Shown: positions 1 through 8,630, counted from the stretch's first letter. The stretch: DNA of 64,000 nucleotides from Pseudomarimonas salicorniae (GCF_023156535.1 NZ_JALNMH010000015.1:1-64000), one strand, 5' to 3'. Translations and numbers: made by a program. The notes: generated from the sequence alone by a model not told the origin.

Positions 1-158
1 GCTCACCGCTGCCTGGACCCTCGTCAAAAGCCCAGAAAAGTACGACGGGAGCAGGCTGTTCCCGAGCCAAGAAATCGCTTGACAGGGAACAGAGTGTCTA
101 CATTCGGGTTCTGCGGAAGGTCTGCTTCGCGCCCGAATCGAACCTTGCTCCGGTGCCT
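1..158. other. intergenic, decayed repeat remnant
   Basis: No convincing gene lies between the window edge and the end of the kynurenine monooxygenase gene. Positions about 100-140 closely match the flank that follows the 65-bp palindromic repeats at 5178-5212 and 62491-62531, so this is the tail of another repeat cluster. The bases before it look like a degenerate copy of the palindrome itself. Confidence 0.5.
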
Positions 159-1508
159 TTAGAGCGGTGCCAGTTCGGATTCCAAGCGTCGGTCAACGGC
201 CGCCATATCGACCTGTTCCACCGATTTCAGGCCGCGGGTGGCATCGATCAGCAGCTGCCGCTGTAGGCGGCCGCGCTCGAAGGCGGTGGCGTAGGGCAGG
301 CGGGTGAAGGTCACCATGCTGTAGCGCGGGACGAACCGGTCGGGGTGGCGGTCGGCCAGACGCTGCTCGAGCTGGCGCTGGATCAGGTAGTCGGCGTCGT
401 CCACGCGGTCGCGCATTTCAAGATAGTTCTCCAGCGCCATGGCCTGGATCGCCAGCGCATTGGGCCGGCGCACCGCTTCGAACTCGGCGAAGGCCGCTTC
501 GCGGTCTCGCGCTTGGTCGAGGCGTTCGGCCAGTTCGACGCAGTCCTCGAAGGCGCAGTTCATCCCCTGACCGTGGAACGGCACCATGGCGTGCGCGGCG
601 TCGCCGATCAGCACGGCACGCTGGTCCAGATGCCAGCGCTCCAGGCGCAGGGTGCCGAGGATGCCGATCGGATGCTCGTCGAAGTGGCGCTCCAGCTCGG
701 GCATCAGGGGCAGGGCATCGGCGAAGGTCTCGGCGAAGAAGCGCCGCGCCGACGCGCCGTCGGGTACGGTCTCGAAGCTTGGATGGGGGCCCTGATTCGG
801 CAGGAAAAGGGTGACCGTGAAGCTGCGCTCGCAGTTGGGCAGGGCGATGCACATGTAGCGGCCGCGCGGCCAGATGTGCAGGGCGTGGGCCTCGATCCGG
901 AAGCCGCCGTCCACGGCCGGCGGGATTTCCAGTTCCTTGTAGCCGTGGTCGAGCAGTTCGACCTTCTCGCCCAGCGGCAGCTCCCTCGACATGGCCTGGC
1001 GCAGCGCCGAGCCGGCGCCATCGGCGCCGATGACAAAGTCGAAATCATGGTGAACTCGCCGGCCGTCGGGGTGCGCGAAGTGCAGGCGCTGGTCGATCCA
1101 CTCGACGTCCTCCAGCACCGAGTTGAAGTGGATGCGTGCCCCGGCGGTCTCGGCGGCGTCCAGCATCGAGAGATTGAGGCGGCCGCGGTGGACCGACCAG
1201 ATGACCTCGCTGTCGTCGCGACCGTAGCGCTGCAGCTGCGGTTCGCTGCCCGGTACGTGCACCATGCGCCCGCGCATCATGATCGCCTGGCCCATCACGG
1301 TGGACTCCAGACCCGCCTGGCGCAGCGCGTGCAGGCCGCGCTCGGCCAGCGCGAGATTGATCGAGCGTCCGCCCTCGTACCCCACCCGGCGCGGGTCCGC
1401 GCGCCGCTCGAACAGGTCGACCCGCCAACCGCGCCGGGCGAGCAGGATGCCAAGCAGGCTACCAGCCATGCCGGCGCCGACGATGGCGCACGAGCGCGGT
1501 GCGCTCAT
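159..1508 (-). CDS. kmo: kynurenine 3-monooxygenase
   Basis: FAD- and NADPH-dependent hydroxylase that converts L-kynurenine to 3-hydroxykynurenine. Of 449 residues, the first 16 carry the Rossmann GxGxxG (GAGMAG, residues 11-16), and the second FAD motif of flavoprotein monooxygenases, GDAAHAMVPFHGQGMN, starts at about residue 302. Length and motifs fit bacterial Kmo well; the C-terminal membrane anchor of the eukaryotic enzyme is absent. Its ATG overlaps the kynU stop codon (ATGA), so translation is probably coupled. It is the last gene of a minus-strand run ACMSD-kynU-kmo. No 3-hydroxyanthranilate dioxygenase gene follows in the 158 bases left in the window. Confidence 0.95.
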   Translation of the reverse strand: MSAPRSCAIVGAGMAGSLLGILLARRGWRVDLFERRADPRRVGYEGGRSINLALAERGLHALRQAGLESTVMGQAIMMRGRMVHVPGSEPQLQRYGRDDSEVIWSVHRGRLNLSMLDAAETAGARIHFNSVLEDVEWIDQRLHFAHPDGRRVHHDFDFVIGADGAGSALRQAMSRELPLGEKVELLDHGYKELEIPPAVDGGFRIEAHALHIWPRGRYMCIALPNCERSFTVTLFLPNQGPHPSFETVPDGASARRFFAETFADALPLMPELERHFDEHPIGILGTLRLERWHLDQRAVLIGDAAHAMVPFHGQGMNCAFEDCVELAERLDQARDREAAFAEFEAVRRPNALAIQAMALENYLEMRDRVDDADYLIQRQLEQRLADRHPDRFVPRYSMVTFTRLPYATAFERGRLQRQLLIDATRGLKSVEQVDMAAVDRRLESELAPL

Positions 1509-2776
1509 CGGCGGTCACGCCAGGCGAGGGTCTCGCGGAGGAAGGCGACGACGTCGGCGTAGCGGTTGTACAGCGGCGCAGGCGAGATGCGGATCACGTC
1601 GGGCTCGCGCCAGTCACCCAGCACGCCGCGTGATTTCAGTGATTCGAACAGCGAGCGCCCATGCTCGCGTCCGCCGCGCACGCGCAGCGACAGCTGACAG
1701 CCCCGGCGAGCCGGGTCGCGCGGGGTGAGGATCTCGAGGGTGTCGGCGAGCAGGGCGTCGATGCCGCGCTCGAGGAAGCCGGTGATGCGCAGCGACTTGG
1801 CGCGCAGCCGGCCCATCTCGGCCTGGTGGAACAGGTCCAGCGAAGCGCGCAGCGGCGCCAGCGAGAGCACCGGGGGGTTGCTCAGCTGCCAGCCGTCGGC
1901 GCCCTGCGCCGGGACGAAATCCGGCTTCATCAGGAAGCGCGTCGCCGGGTCATGCCCCCACCAGCCGGCAAAGCGCGGCACATCGGCGCCGGCGTGCCGC
2001 TCATGGACGAAGCAGCCGGCGATCGCGCCCGGTCCGCTGTTGCAGTACTTGTAGTGGCACCAGACCGCGAAGTCGGCGCCGGAATCGTGCAGCGACAGCG
2101 GCAGATTGCCGACCGCATGGGCCAGGTCCCAGCCCACCGCACAGCCGTGCTTCCGGGCGAGGGCGGTCAGTCCGGGGATGTCGAGGAACTGGCCGGTGCG
2201 GTACTGCACCCCGGGGAAGAGTGCGAGGGCGATCCGCTGGCCGTGCTCGCCGAAGACCTCCTCGAATCGCGCGTGGCTGATCAGTCCATCGGCATCCGGC
2301 TCGACCTCGATCAGCTCGCTGGCCGGGTCAAGCCCGTGGAAGCGGATCTGCGACTCGACGGCGTGGCGGTCGGAGGGAAAGGCGCCGGCCTCGATCAGGA
2401 TCGCCGAACGACCGGGGCGGGGACGGTAGAAGCTCACCATCATCAGGTGCAGGTTGACGGTGAGCGTGTTCATCGCCACCACTTCCAGCGGCTTGGCGCC
2501 GACCAGCTCGGCCAGGGGCTCGCGGACCAGGCCGTGGTAGTGCATCCACGGGTTGTCGGCGGCGAAGTGGCCCTCGACGGCGTGCTGCGCCCAGTCGCGC
2601 ATCACCTCGTCGAGGATGCCGCGGGTCGCGCGCGGCATCAGGCCCAGCGAGTTGCCGACGAAATAGTGCATGTCGGATCCGTCGTGGGGCGGGATCAGGA
2701 AGGCATCGCGAAAGCGGGCCAGCGGGTCGGCGGCATCCAGCTGCCGGGCCTCGTCCTCGAAGGCAGACAAGCTCAT
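1505..2776 (-). CDS. kynU: kynureninase
   Basis: PLP enzyme that cleaves kynurenine or 3-hydroxykynurenine to anthranilate or 3-hydroxyanthranilate plus alanine. The chosen ATG at 2776 gives 423 residues starting MSLSAFEDEA. An upstream in-frame ATG would run 86 bases into the ACMSD gene and adds a sequence unlike the family. Key residues are visible: Asp217 in GWDLAHAVGN contacts the PLP ring nitrogen, and Lys243 in HYKYCNSGPG is the Schiff-base lysine. It lies 22 bp downstream of the ACMSD gene and overlaps kmo by 4 bp, so the three genes look like one transcript. Confidence 0.95.
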   Translation of the reverse strand: MSLSAFEDEARQLDAADPLARFRDAFLIPPHDGSDMHYFVGNSLGLMPRATRGILDEVMRDWAQHAVEGHFAADNPWMHYHGLVREPLAELVGAKPLEVVAMNTLTVNLHLMMVSFYRPRPGRSAILIEAGAFPSDRHAVESQIRFHGLDPASELIEVEPDADGLISHARFEEVFGEHGQRIALALFPGVQYRTGQFLDIPGLTALARKHGCAVGWDLAHAVGNLPLSLHDSGADFAVWCHYKYCNSGPGAIAGCFVHERHAGADVPRFAGWWGHDPATRFLMKPDFVPAQGADGWQLSNPPVLSLAPLRASLDLFHQAEMGRLRAKSLRITGFLERGIDALLADTLEILTPRDPARRGCQLSLRVRGGREHGRSLFESLKSRGVLGDWREPDVIRISPAPLYNRYADVVAFLRETLAWRDRR

Positions 2777-2798
2777 GGAGTGAAGGTATCCGTGCGGT

Positions 2799-3809
2799 TC
2801 AGTGGAAGCGATGTGGCTGCAGACCCAGCCACTCGAGTGCGCTGCCTGCGAGCATCCGCTCGCGCGCCGCGGCATCGACCTCAAGACCGTCGATGCCGCG
2901 CCCGGGCTGCTGTTCGCCCAGGGGGAAGGGATAGTCGGTACCCAGCATTAGCTGCCGTGCGCCGACCAGGTCGTACAGGTAGCGCAGGGCGAGCGGGTCG
3001 TGCACGCAGCTGTCGAAGTACAGGCGGCCAAGATACTCGCGCGGGCCGCGCGGATTGTCGGTGGCGACCAGATCCGGTCGCATGCGGAAGCCGTGCTCGA
3101 TGCGGCCGAGTGTGTAGGGAAAGCTCCCGCCGCCGTGGGCCAGCGCGACGCGCAGCCGCGGCAGGCGCTCGAGCACGCCGCCGAAGATCAGGCAGCAAGC
3201 GGCGCGCGCCTGTTCGGCGGGCATGCCGACCAGCCAGGGCAGCCAGTACTTCGGCATGCTCTCGCGGCCCATCATGTCCCAGGGATGCACCAGCACTGCA
3301 GCGCCGAGGTCCTGGGCCGCCTCGAAAAACGGAAACAGCTCTTCGGCGTCGAGGTTCCAGTCGCCGACGTGCGAACCGATCTGCACGCCCTGCAGGCCGA
3401 GCTGGTCCATGCAGCGCTCCAGCTCCTGGATCGCCAGCCGCGGCGACTGCAGCGGCACGGTGCCGATGCCGGCGTAGTGGCGCGGGTGCCGCGCGCAGGC
3501 CTCGGCCATATGGTCGTTCAGCACCTGGTGCAGCTCAAGCGCGTGATGCGGCCTGGCCCAGTAGCTGAACATCACCGGCACGGTCGAGAGAACCTGGACC
3601 TGGATGCCGAAGCGGGCGTAGTCGCGGATGCGCAGATCGAGATCCCAGCTCGACTCCTTGACCTCGCGGAAGAAGCGCCCGTCCTTGTAGATGCGGTGGG
3701 CGCCGTCATCGGTGTGGTGGATCACCGGAAAGCGCGGGTCGCCGTACTTGCCCGCAAGGTCCGGCCAATCGCGCGGCAGGACGTGGGTGTGGGTGTCGAT
3801 CCGGAGCAT
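2799..3809 (-). CDS. 2-amino-3-carboxymuconate-6-semialdehyde decarboxylase
   Basis: Amidohydrolase-fold, zinc-dependent decarboxylase (ACMSD, NbaD type) of 336 residues, the usual family length. It removes CO2 from 2-amino-3-carboxymuconate 6-semialdehyde, sending kynurenine carbon toward glutarate and away from quinolinate/NAD. The N-terminal HxH metal motif (His7, His9 in DTHTHVLP) is present, together with the LVHPWD and GTDYPF segments typical of ACMSD. It is first in the minus-strand run with kynU and kmo, which makes a catabolic rather than NAD-biosynthetic role the better reading. The ring-cleaving dioxygenase that makes its substrate is not in the window. Confidence 0.93.
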   Translation of the reverse strand: MLRIDTHTHVLPRDWPDLAGKYGDPRFPVIHHTDDGAHRIYKDGRFFREVKESSWDLDLRIRDYARFGIQVQVLSTVPVMFSYWARPHHALELHQVLNDHMAEACARHPRHYAGIGTVPLQSPRLAIQELERCMDQLGLQGVQIGSHVGDWNLDAEELFPFFEAAQDLGAAVLVHPWDMMGRESMPKYWLPWLVGMPAEQARAACCLIFGGVLERLPRLRVALAHGGGSFPYTLGRIEHGFRMRPDLVATDNPRGPREYLGRLYFDSCVHDPLALRYLYDLVGARQLMLGTDYPFPLGEQQPGRGIDGLEVDAAARERMLAGSALEWLGLQPHRFH

Positions 3810-3919
3810 GCCGCATTGTAGTCGGATGCGGGCGACGCGCGGCGCCGGACTTGATCCTGGTCATGCCGGGCCCGGTCGGACCGGACTAGGCTCGACTCAT
3901 CGCAACGCTGGAGAAGAGG

Positions 3920-4801
3920 GTGTCGGCGATTCGGCAGGTTGTGCTGGCTACCGATCTCGGTCCCGCGGCCGCGGCGCTCGCCCATCGTCTGGGCTCGATG
4001 GCAGGCCGCTGCGTGCCGCAGGGCGTGCAGCTGGTCCACGTCCTCGATTCCCGGGCGCTGCGCACGGCGGTGGATTGGGGGCTGGGCGAGCCTACCGCCC
4101 TCCGCGCCCGGATCGAAGACGAGGCGTCCGCCGGGCTAGACCGGCTGCGCGCCAAGCTTCGTCTGCCGGCAGGCGTCGCCTTCCAGTCCGCGGTGCTGGA
4201 GGGGTCTCCCGGCGCGCGGATCGTCGAGTACTGCCGCAAGCCCGGGATTGATCTGCTGATTGCCGGCAGCGGTAACCGGCTCTGGCGTCAGGCGCTGATC
4301 GGATCGACCGCCCGCCGGCTGGTCCGGGAAATCGACTGTGCCCTGTGGCTGGCCCGGGAGCACGAGGACGCCGCCCAGCAGATCGATCGCGCCGTGCTTG
4401 CCGTCGACTTCGGAGACAGCGGCGGCCGGGCCCTTGAGATGGCCCGGCGTTGCTGGCCGGACGTCGCGCTGGAAGCCGTCCACGTGATCGACCAGAACCT
4501 GCTGAGCAGCGCCGCGTCGCTTACGCAGGTCGAGGAGACCGCCGCCGCCGACGCCGCGCGCGAGGTGGCCAGCGAGCGCCTGAGCGACTGGCTGCGGAAG
4601 CAGGGCTCCGACGGCATCGAGGCGCGGATCCTCATCGGCCACCCCGTACGCAGCCTGCTCGAGGAGGTGGCTGCGGGGGGCGCTCAGGCGCTGGTGCTCG
4701 GTCGCGGCGACCGTGCCGACGGCGCCGCCCATCTCGGCGGCACTGCCGAGGCGCTCACCCTGCAGGCCGAATGCGACCTGCTGATCGCGGGCCGCAGGTA
4801 G
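3920..4801 (+). CDS. tandem universal stress protein (UspA x2)
   Basis: Cytoplasmic protein of 293 residues made of two Usp domains (about 1-140 and 150-293), each starting with the hydrophobic strand plus acidic residue expected of the family (VVLATDLG; AVLAVDFG). The Usp ATP-binding glycine pattern is weak but recognisable near the end of domain 2 (VLGRGDRADGAAHLGGTAE). The start is GTG at 3920, preceded by a purine-rich GGAG about 7 bases upstream. Tandem Usp proteins usually bind nucleotide and support survival in stasis or low oxygen; the specific role here is unknown. It stands alone, divergent from the ACMSD gene. Confidence 0.85.
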   Translation: MSAIRQVVLATDLGPAAAALAHRLGSMAGRCVPQGVQLVHVLDSRALRTAVDWGLGEPTALRARIEDEASAGLDRLRAKLRLPAGVAFQSAVLEGSPGARIVEYCRKPGIDLLIAGSGNRLWRQALIGSTARRLVREIDCALWLAREHEDAAQQIDRAVLAVDFGDSGGRALEMARRCWPDVALEAVHVIDQNLLSSAASLTQVEETAAADAAREVASERLSDWLRKQGSDGIEARILIGHPVRSLLEEVAAGGAQALVLGRGDRADGAAHLGGTAEALTLQAECDLLIAGRR

Positions 4802-4840
4802 GTCGGTTCCAGCGGCAACCCCAGGGAGTGCGGGGTTAGG

Positions 4841-4926
4841 GCGCGAAGCAGACATTCATAGGGTGCGGCTGGCCGCACCGGGCATACCGTCCGAACGCCC
4901 GTATCGGTGCGCCAAGGCACATCCTA
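4841..4926. repeat. repeat family A copy (palindromic ~26-bp core)
   Basis: The core reads attcatagggtgcggctggc and closes with gccgcacc, making the hairpin GTGCGGC/GCCGCAC. Near-identical copies occur at about 48507-48590 in the same orientation and 46595-46660 inverted, including the adjoining sequence. The segment opens five of six possible reading frames but has no protein-like content. Confidence 0.7.
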
Positions 4927-4959
4927 TGGGGCTTCGCCGGCGCCCAACGAAGCCCGAAT

Positions 4960-5055
4960 GTGGGAGTGCCCTTGGGCGCGACCGCGGAGATCCGCTCTGG
5001 CCGCGGTCTGTGGTGAATCCGTAGCGCTGCGGTCGCGCCCAAGGGCACTCCCACA
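4960..5055. repeat. repeat family B copy (~95 bp, palindromic ends)
   Basis: Begins gtgggagtgcccttgggcgc and ends with its inverse (gcgcccaagggcactcccac), with a centre that contains ccgctctggccgcgg. Three more copies lie at 46475-46569, 48611-48705 and 62306-62393. The outer arms can pair over more than 20 bases, so the whole unit is a large potential stem-loop. Confidence 0.8.
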
Positions 5056-5114
5056 ATTTGACCGCGGCAAGGCCTGCTTTGCGGCGTAAACCGGACCTTG
5101 CAGCGCCGTTGCAC

Positions 5115-5179
5115 GTAGGAGCCAGCTTGCTGGCGATCATCCCGTCCGTGGTGCCTATCGCCAGCAAGCTGGCTCCTAC
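5115..5179. repeat. repeat family C copy (~65 bp inverted repeat)
   Basis: Arms gtaggagccagcttgctggc and its reverse complement flank a spacer of about 20 variable bases. Each arm itself contains the palindrome GCCAGCTTGCTGGC, so it can also form two small hairpins. Further copies lie at 27510-27573, 62181-62246 and 62429-62494. The layout (two inverted palindromes with a spacer) resembles a REP doublet or BIME. Confidence 0.85.
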
Positions 5180-5241
5180 ATTCGGGTTTTGCGGAGGGTC
5201 TGCTTTGCGCCCCAACCGGTCGTTCCCGTGCACGGGCCCGC

Positions 5242-5973
5242 TCAGCGGCCGGCGTACTCGGCGAGGGTGAGGGTGGCGCCGGCATGGCGGCAGCGGGAGC
5301 TGGCGCCGCGGAGGATGGCTGCGGCCACTGCGTCCGGCGACGCCAGGGCGCCTTCGGCCTGCAGGCCGACGAATCGATCATGGTCGGGAAATCCCTTGGG
5401 GCCGGCCGCCCGGATCTCGGCCTGCATATCGGTATCGATCACACCGGGGCTGAGGTTGACCACGTCCACCGGATGCTCGGCGGTGGCCTGTTCGGCGGCC
5501 AGGCCGCGGCCGTAGTGCTCGAGACCGGCCTTGCTTGCCGAGTACAGGCTCCAGCCGGCGATGGTGCGGGTTGCGGCGCCGGAGGAGATGTTGATCACCT
5601 GCTTGGGTGCGGAGACATCGGAAAGGGCGTCGACGAAGGCGCGCGAGAGCAGGATCGCCGAGGCGAGATTGACCTGCAGCACGGCCTGGACCTCGTCCTC
5701 GCCATAGCGTTCGCCAATCGGTCCGAGCAGGCCGGCATTGTTGACCAGCACCCAGGCCGAGGGCGGCGCTTCGGCGCGGCGCGCCTGTTCCAGGCGCTCG
5801 GCCACCGCGGCGGCCAGGCCCGCGGGGCGGCTGAGATCCCAACGCAGGGTTTCACCGGCCGACGAGTCGCCCCGGGCGATGCCGATCGCGCGGTCGCCGG
5901 CAGCCACCGCGGCGCGCGCCAGCGCCGCGCCCAGCCCGCGCGAGGCGCCGCTGAGCAGCCATAGCCGATTCAC
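5242..5973 (-). CDS. short-chain dehydrogenase/reductase
   Basis: Classical SDR of 243 residues. The NADP(H) glycine motif GASRGLG is at residues 8-14, the NNAG motif follows (LVNNAGLLG), and the catalytic Ser and Tyr-x-x-x-Lys are seen in INISSGA and YSASKAGLE. Overall it is closest in appearance to the sepiapterin/benzil reductase (YueD-like) branch, but the substrate cannot be read from sequence. Its ATG overlaps the stop of the upstream M20 gene by 4 bp, so the two are probably co-translated. The C-terminus runs up to the repeat cluster at 4.8-5.2 kb. Confidence 0.87.
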   Translation of the reverse strand: MNRLWLLSGASRGLGAALARAAVAAGDRAIGIARGDSSAGETLRWDLSRPAGLAAAVAERLEQARRAEAPPSAWVLVNNAGLLGPIGERYGEDEVQAVLQVNLASAILLSRAFVDALSDVSAPKQVINISSGAATRTIAGWSLYSASKAGLEHYGRGLAAEQATAEHPVDVVNLSPGVIDTDMQAEIRAAGPKGFPDHDRFVGLQAEGALASPDAVAAAILRGASSRCRHAGATLTLAEYAGR

Positions 5974-7499
5974 CGGCCGGCGCCCTCGGACAGCGCGTAG
6001 AGCAGGTCGACGTAGGACTTCTCCAGCTCGGCAAGGCCTGCCGCCCTGGTGCCCTCGGCGGGCTCGATCAGCATGTACTCGTCCGGCGCGTGGGCCCCCG
6101 AGCCGTGGCCCAGGCCGCCAAAGACGAAGGGCAGGTCAAGGGTGCGGGTGAACTGGTAGAAGGGTGCGCTGCCGGCCAGCCAGGGTGAGACTTCGGGGGT
6201 CGCACCGTACTTGTTGAGCACACCGATCACCGCCTGGACCAACGGGTCCTCGACCGGCGTATGGGCCGCCGGATAGCCGGACATGGGACGCAGGCTCAGG
6301 TCGCCGAAGCCGTGCTTGTCGAGGTGGCGACGGATCATCGCGTAGGCGGCCTCGGGCTCCAGGCCCGGCGGCAGGCGTGAGTCGATCTTGGCCACGGCCT
6401 TGTGCGGCAAGACGGTCTTGGTGCCCTCGCCGGTGTAGCCGCTCCAGATGCCGTTGACGTTGAGGGTCGGGTGGAACAGGTGACGCTCGATCGCCTCGCG
6501 GCCGGTCAGCCCGTCGATCCAGCGCGAGGTGCCGAGCGCCTTTTGCAGGGCGGCGTCGTCGGCCGTCGCGGCCTGTCGTTCGATCAGCGCCCGTTCGCTG
6601 GTGCTCGGTTCGCGGATCGGGTCGTAGTAGCCCTCGATCATGATGGTGTTGCCATCCTTCGAGGTCATCGAGGCGATCGCCTGGATCAGTCGCAGGGCAG
6701 GGGAGTCGACCAGCACCTTGTAGGAGCCGTGGATGTCATTGCGCGAGGGCCCGCCCCAGTCACCGCCGCGGGCCTCAAGTTCGAAGTAGATGATTCCCTT
6801 GACGCCGAGGTTCAGCGTCGCCTCGCCCGACGGCCGCTGCAGGTTCATCGGAAAGAAGGCAGCGTCGGCCTTCCTGAGTCGTTCGATGTAGGGTGCCAGC
6901 ACCTCGCCGAAATTCGGGGAGCCCAGCTCCTCCTCGCCCTCGGCCACCACATAGAGATTCACCGGAAGTCCGCCGGTCTCCTTGCGGATGGCGTCGACCG
7001 CGTTGAGGAAGGCGCGCTGCGGGCCCTTCTGGTTGGTGGCGCCGCGGGCCATCAGCACGCGGCCGATCGGCAGCTCGACCAGCTCGCCCGAGAACGGGTC
7101 CTCGATGCGCCAGTCGGGGTCGACCGGCTGCACGTCGTACATCATGTAGACGACGACGGTGCGTTCGGCGCCGGCGTCGTAATAGCCGAACACCCCGGGA
7201 TGGCCGCGGGTCTCGACCAGGGATACCTCGGCAAAGCCGAGCTGGCGCAGGTCGGCGGCCAGCAGCTCGGCCATCTCGCGCACGCCGTCGTCCTGGGCGC
7301 TGATCGAGCGCTGCCGCACCCAGCGCTGGAGCTGGCCCAGGTGCTGCTCGATCTCGCTGTCGATGCGCGCGTAGACCGCTTCATGCTCGCCGGCATAGGC
7401 AGGAATCTCCGCCGGATCGAATCCGCCGCCCGCCGCCGGCTGGGCGGCGATCAAGGCGGCGGTGAGAGCGGCGATCGAGGGGCCAAGCAGTCGGCGCAT
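5970..7499 (-). CDS. exported M20-family peptidase homologue, metal ligands altered
   Basis: Protein of 509 residues with a signal peptide (start MRRLLGPSIAALTAALIAAQ, preceded by GGAG); a longer frame upstream would overlap the SGNH gene. The overall fold pattern is M20/carnosinase-like: YDVQPVD, RGATNQKG, AEGEEELGS and a final AHAPDE. However, by comparison with carboxypeptidase G2 and CNDP2, the first zinc His of HxD is Met (MMYD), the bridging Asp of RGxxDxKG is Asn, and the Asp of the ISD segment is Met (FPMN). The catalytic Glu pair and the last His remain. It may be a non-canonical or inactive hydrolase, or use metal differently. It sits between an exported SGNH hydrolase (14 bp upstream) and an SDR (4 bp overlap). 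Confidence 0.85.
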   Translation of the reverse strand: MRRLLGPSIAALTAALIAAQPAAGGGFDPAEIPAYAGEHEAVYARIDSEIEQHLGQLQRWVRQRSISAQDDGVREMAELLAADLRQLGFAEVSLVETRGHPGVFGYYDAGAERTVVVYMMYDVQPVDPDWRIEDPFSGELVELPIGRVLMARGATNQKGPQRAFLNAVDAIRKETGGLPVNLYVVAEGEEELGSPNFGEVLAPYIERLRKADAAFFPMNLQRPSGEATLNLGVKGIIYFELEARGGDWGGPSRNDIHGSYKVLVDSPALRLIQAIASMTSKDGNTIMIEGYYDPIREPSTSERALIERQAATADDAALQKALGTSRWIDGLTGREAIERHLFHPTLNVNGIWSGYTGEGTKTVLPHKAVAKIDSRLPPGLEPEAAYAMIRRHLDKHGFGDLSLRPMSGYPAAHTPVEDPLVQAVIGVLNKYGATPEVSPWLAGSAPFYQFTRTLDLPFVFGGLGHGSGAHAPDEYMLIEPAEGTRAAGLAELEKSYVDLLYALSEGAGR

Positions 7500-7513
7500 G
7501 CGGGAACTCCGTT

Positions 7514-8548
7514 TCAGTGAGGGGCTGCGGGGGGCGGCGCGTCCGGCAGCAGGTCGAGGATCTCGTTCTCGTCCAGGCGCGGGATCGGCGTCACGCCCTC
7601 CAGCCGGTTGAGCGTATCGATCAGGGCGTTGGCCCAGAGTGCGTTCCAGATCGTTCCGGCGTGGCCATCGCCCAGGCTGGCGTGTTGGGGGCTGTCGCCG
7701 TGGGTGTTGCCGACGCGCCATGGACCCAGCTCGACTTCACGGTAGGCTGGCTGGCCAGCCGCATCGCGGCTGCCCCAGAGCGATTCGAACCAGATCCGGT
7801 CGCTGAAGAAGACGACTTCCGGGTGCCGCGCCATGTCGCGGAGGCCGGCATCGAAGGCCTCGGCGACGGCATCGAGGCGGGCCAGCACCGCCGGGTCATG
7901 CCAGCGATCGAGGTTCGGTGCCCAGTGAGCGTTGTCGAACAGGCCGACGAGGATGAAGCGCAGCGAGGGCTGCGCTTGGCGGAGCTGGTCCATCGAGGAT
8001 GCGATCGCCCGGTGGCAGTCGGCAATGCGCTGCGAGGAGGCTTCGGTGTCACCGCGGGCTACGGGTCCCATCGCGTCGCGCGTGCCCAGATCGTTGATGC
8101 CCATCCGGATCAGCACGACGCCCCGCTTCCAGCGTTCCGGCTCGCTGGCTATCAGGGCCCGCAGCGCCGGGGCCTGGGCGGCATGGCCCTGGACCAGGTC
8201 CGCGCACAGCGCGCCGGAGATGGCGAAATTGTGTCGATGGTCGAGCTTGCGCGGCGCTCGCGCGGGCCCGCGGAGGAAGCGCCAGAGGCGCGCCTGCCAG
8301 GGCGCCATGCCGACGAGTTCGCGGGGACCGAGGTCGACCGAGTCGGGGCGCAGTCGGGCAAGGATCTCGGTCCACTGCAGGCTGTATTGGCGGAAGCGGC
8401 CGCCGCGCCGCTCGCTGCCCTCGGGAAAGCTGATGCGGTCCTGGTATCCGGCGCTGTCGGAATCGCCCAGCACGGCCAGCGGCACCGCGGAGTGCGCGCA
8501 GGGTGCAAGCAGGACCAGGGCGAGACAGCAGGTGGGCAGTAACTTCAT
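7514..8548 (-). CDS. exported SGNH/GDSL-family hydrolase
   Basis: 344 residues with a clear signal peptide ending near AHS-AV (residue 20). Block I of the SGNH superfamily is GDSDS with Ser30 as nucleophile; block III is GINDLGT (the GxND oxyanion Asn); a DGH near residue 310 is the likely Asp-x-His pair. These hydrolases cut esters of lipids or acylated sugars in the periplasm or outside the cell; the substrate is unknown. First gene of an apparent three-gene minus-strand operon with the M20 homologue and an SDR. The start codon is 83 bp from the divergent deacylase gene. Confidence 0.8.
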   Translation of the reverse strand: MKLLPTCCLALVLLAPCAHSAVPLAVLGDSDSAGYQDRISFPEGSERRGGRFRQYSLQWTEILARLRPDSVDLGPRELVGMAPWQARLWRFLRGPARAPRKLDHRHNFAISGALCADLVQGHAAQAPALRALIASEPERWKRGVVLIRMGINDLGTRDAMGPVARGDTEASSQRIADCHRAIASSMDQLRQAQPSLRFILVGLFDNAHWAPNLDRWHDPAVLARLDAVAEAFDAGLRDMARHPEVVFFSDRIWFESLWGSRDAAGQPAYREVELGPWRVGNTHGDSPQHASLGDGHAGTIWNALWANALIDTLNRLEGVTPIPRLDENEILDLLPDAPPPAAPH

Positions 8549-8630
8549 TCCGGAAGGCTCGGGCGAGGCGGGCGTCGATTATGGGCATCCCGCCGGTATC
8601 GGGCGACCCGCTGTCCCGTATGCTCTCCTG

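Noticed and set aside
1661-3568. 635-codon plus-strand open frame
   Set aside because: Antisense to kynU and ACMSD, whose catalytic residues are all present; composition is that of a shadow frame.
4856-5233. Open frames through the repeat clusters (also 46456-46656, 48507-48770, 62108-62737) with recurring residues such as CPWARPR
   Set aside because: The shared 'protein' motif is only the translated DNA repeat; frames run on either strand and have no start signals.
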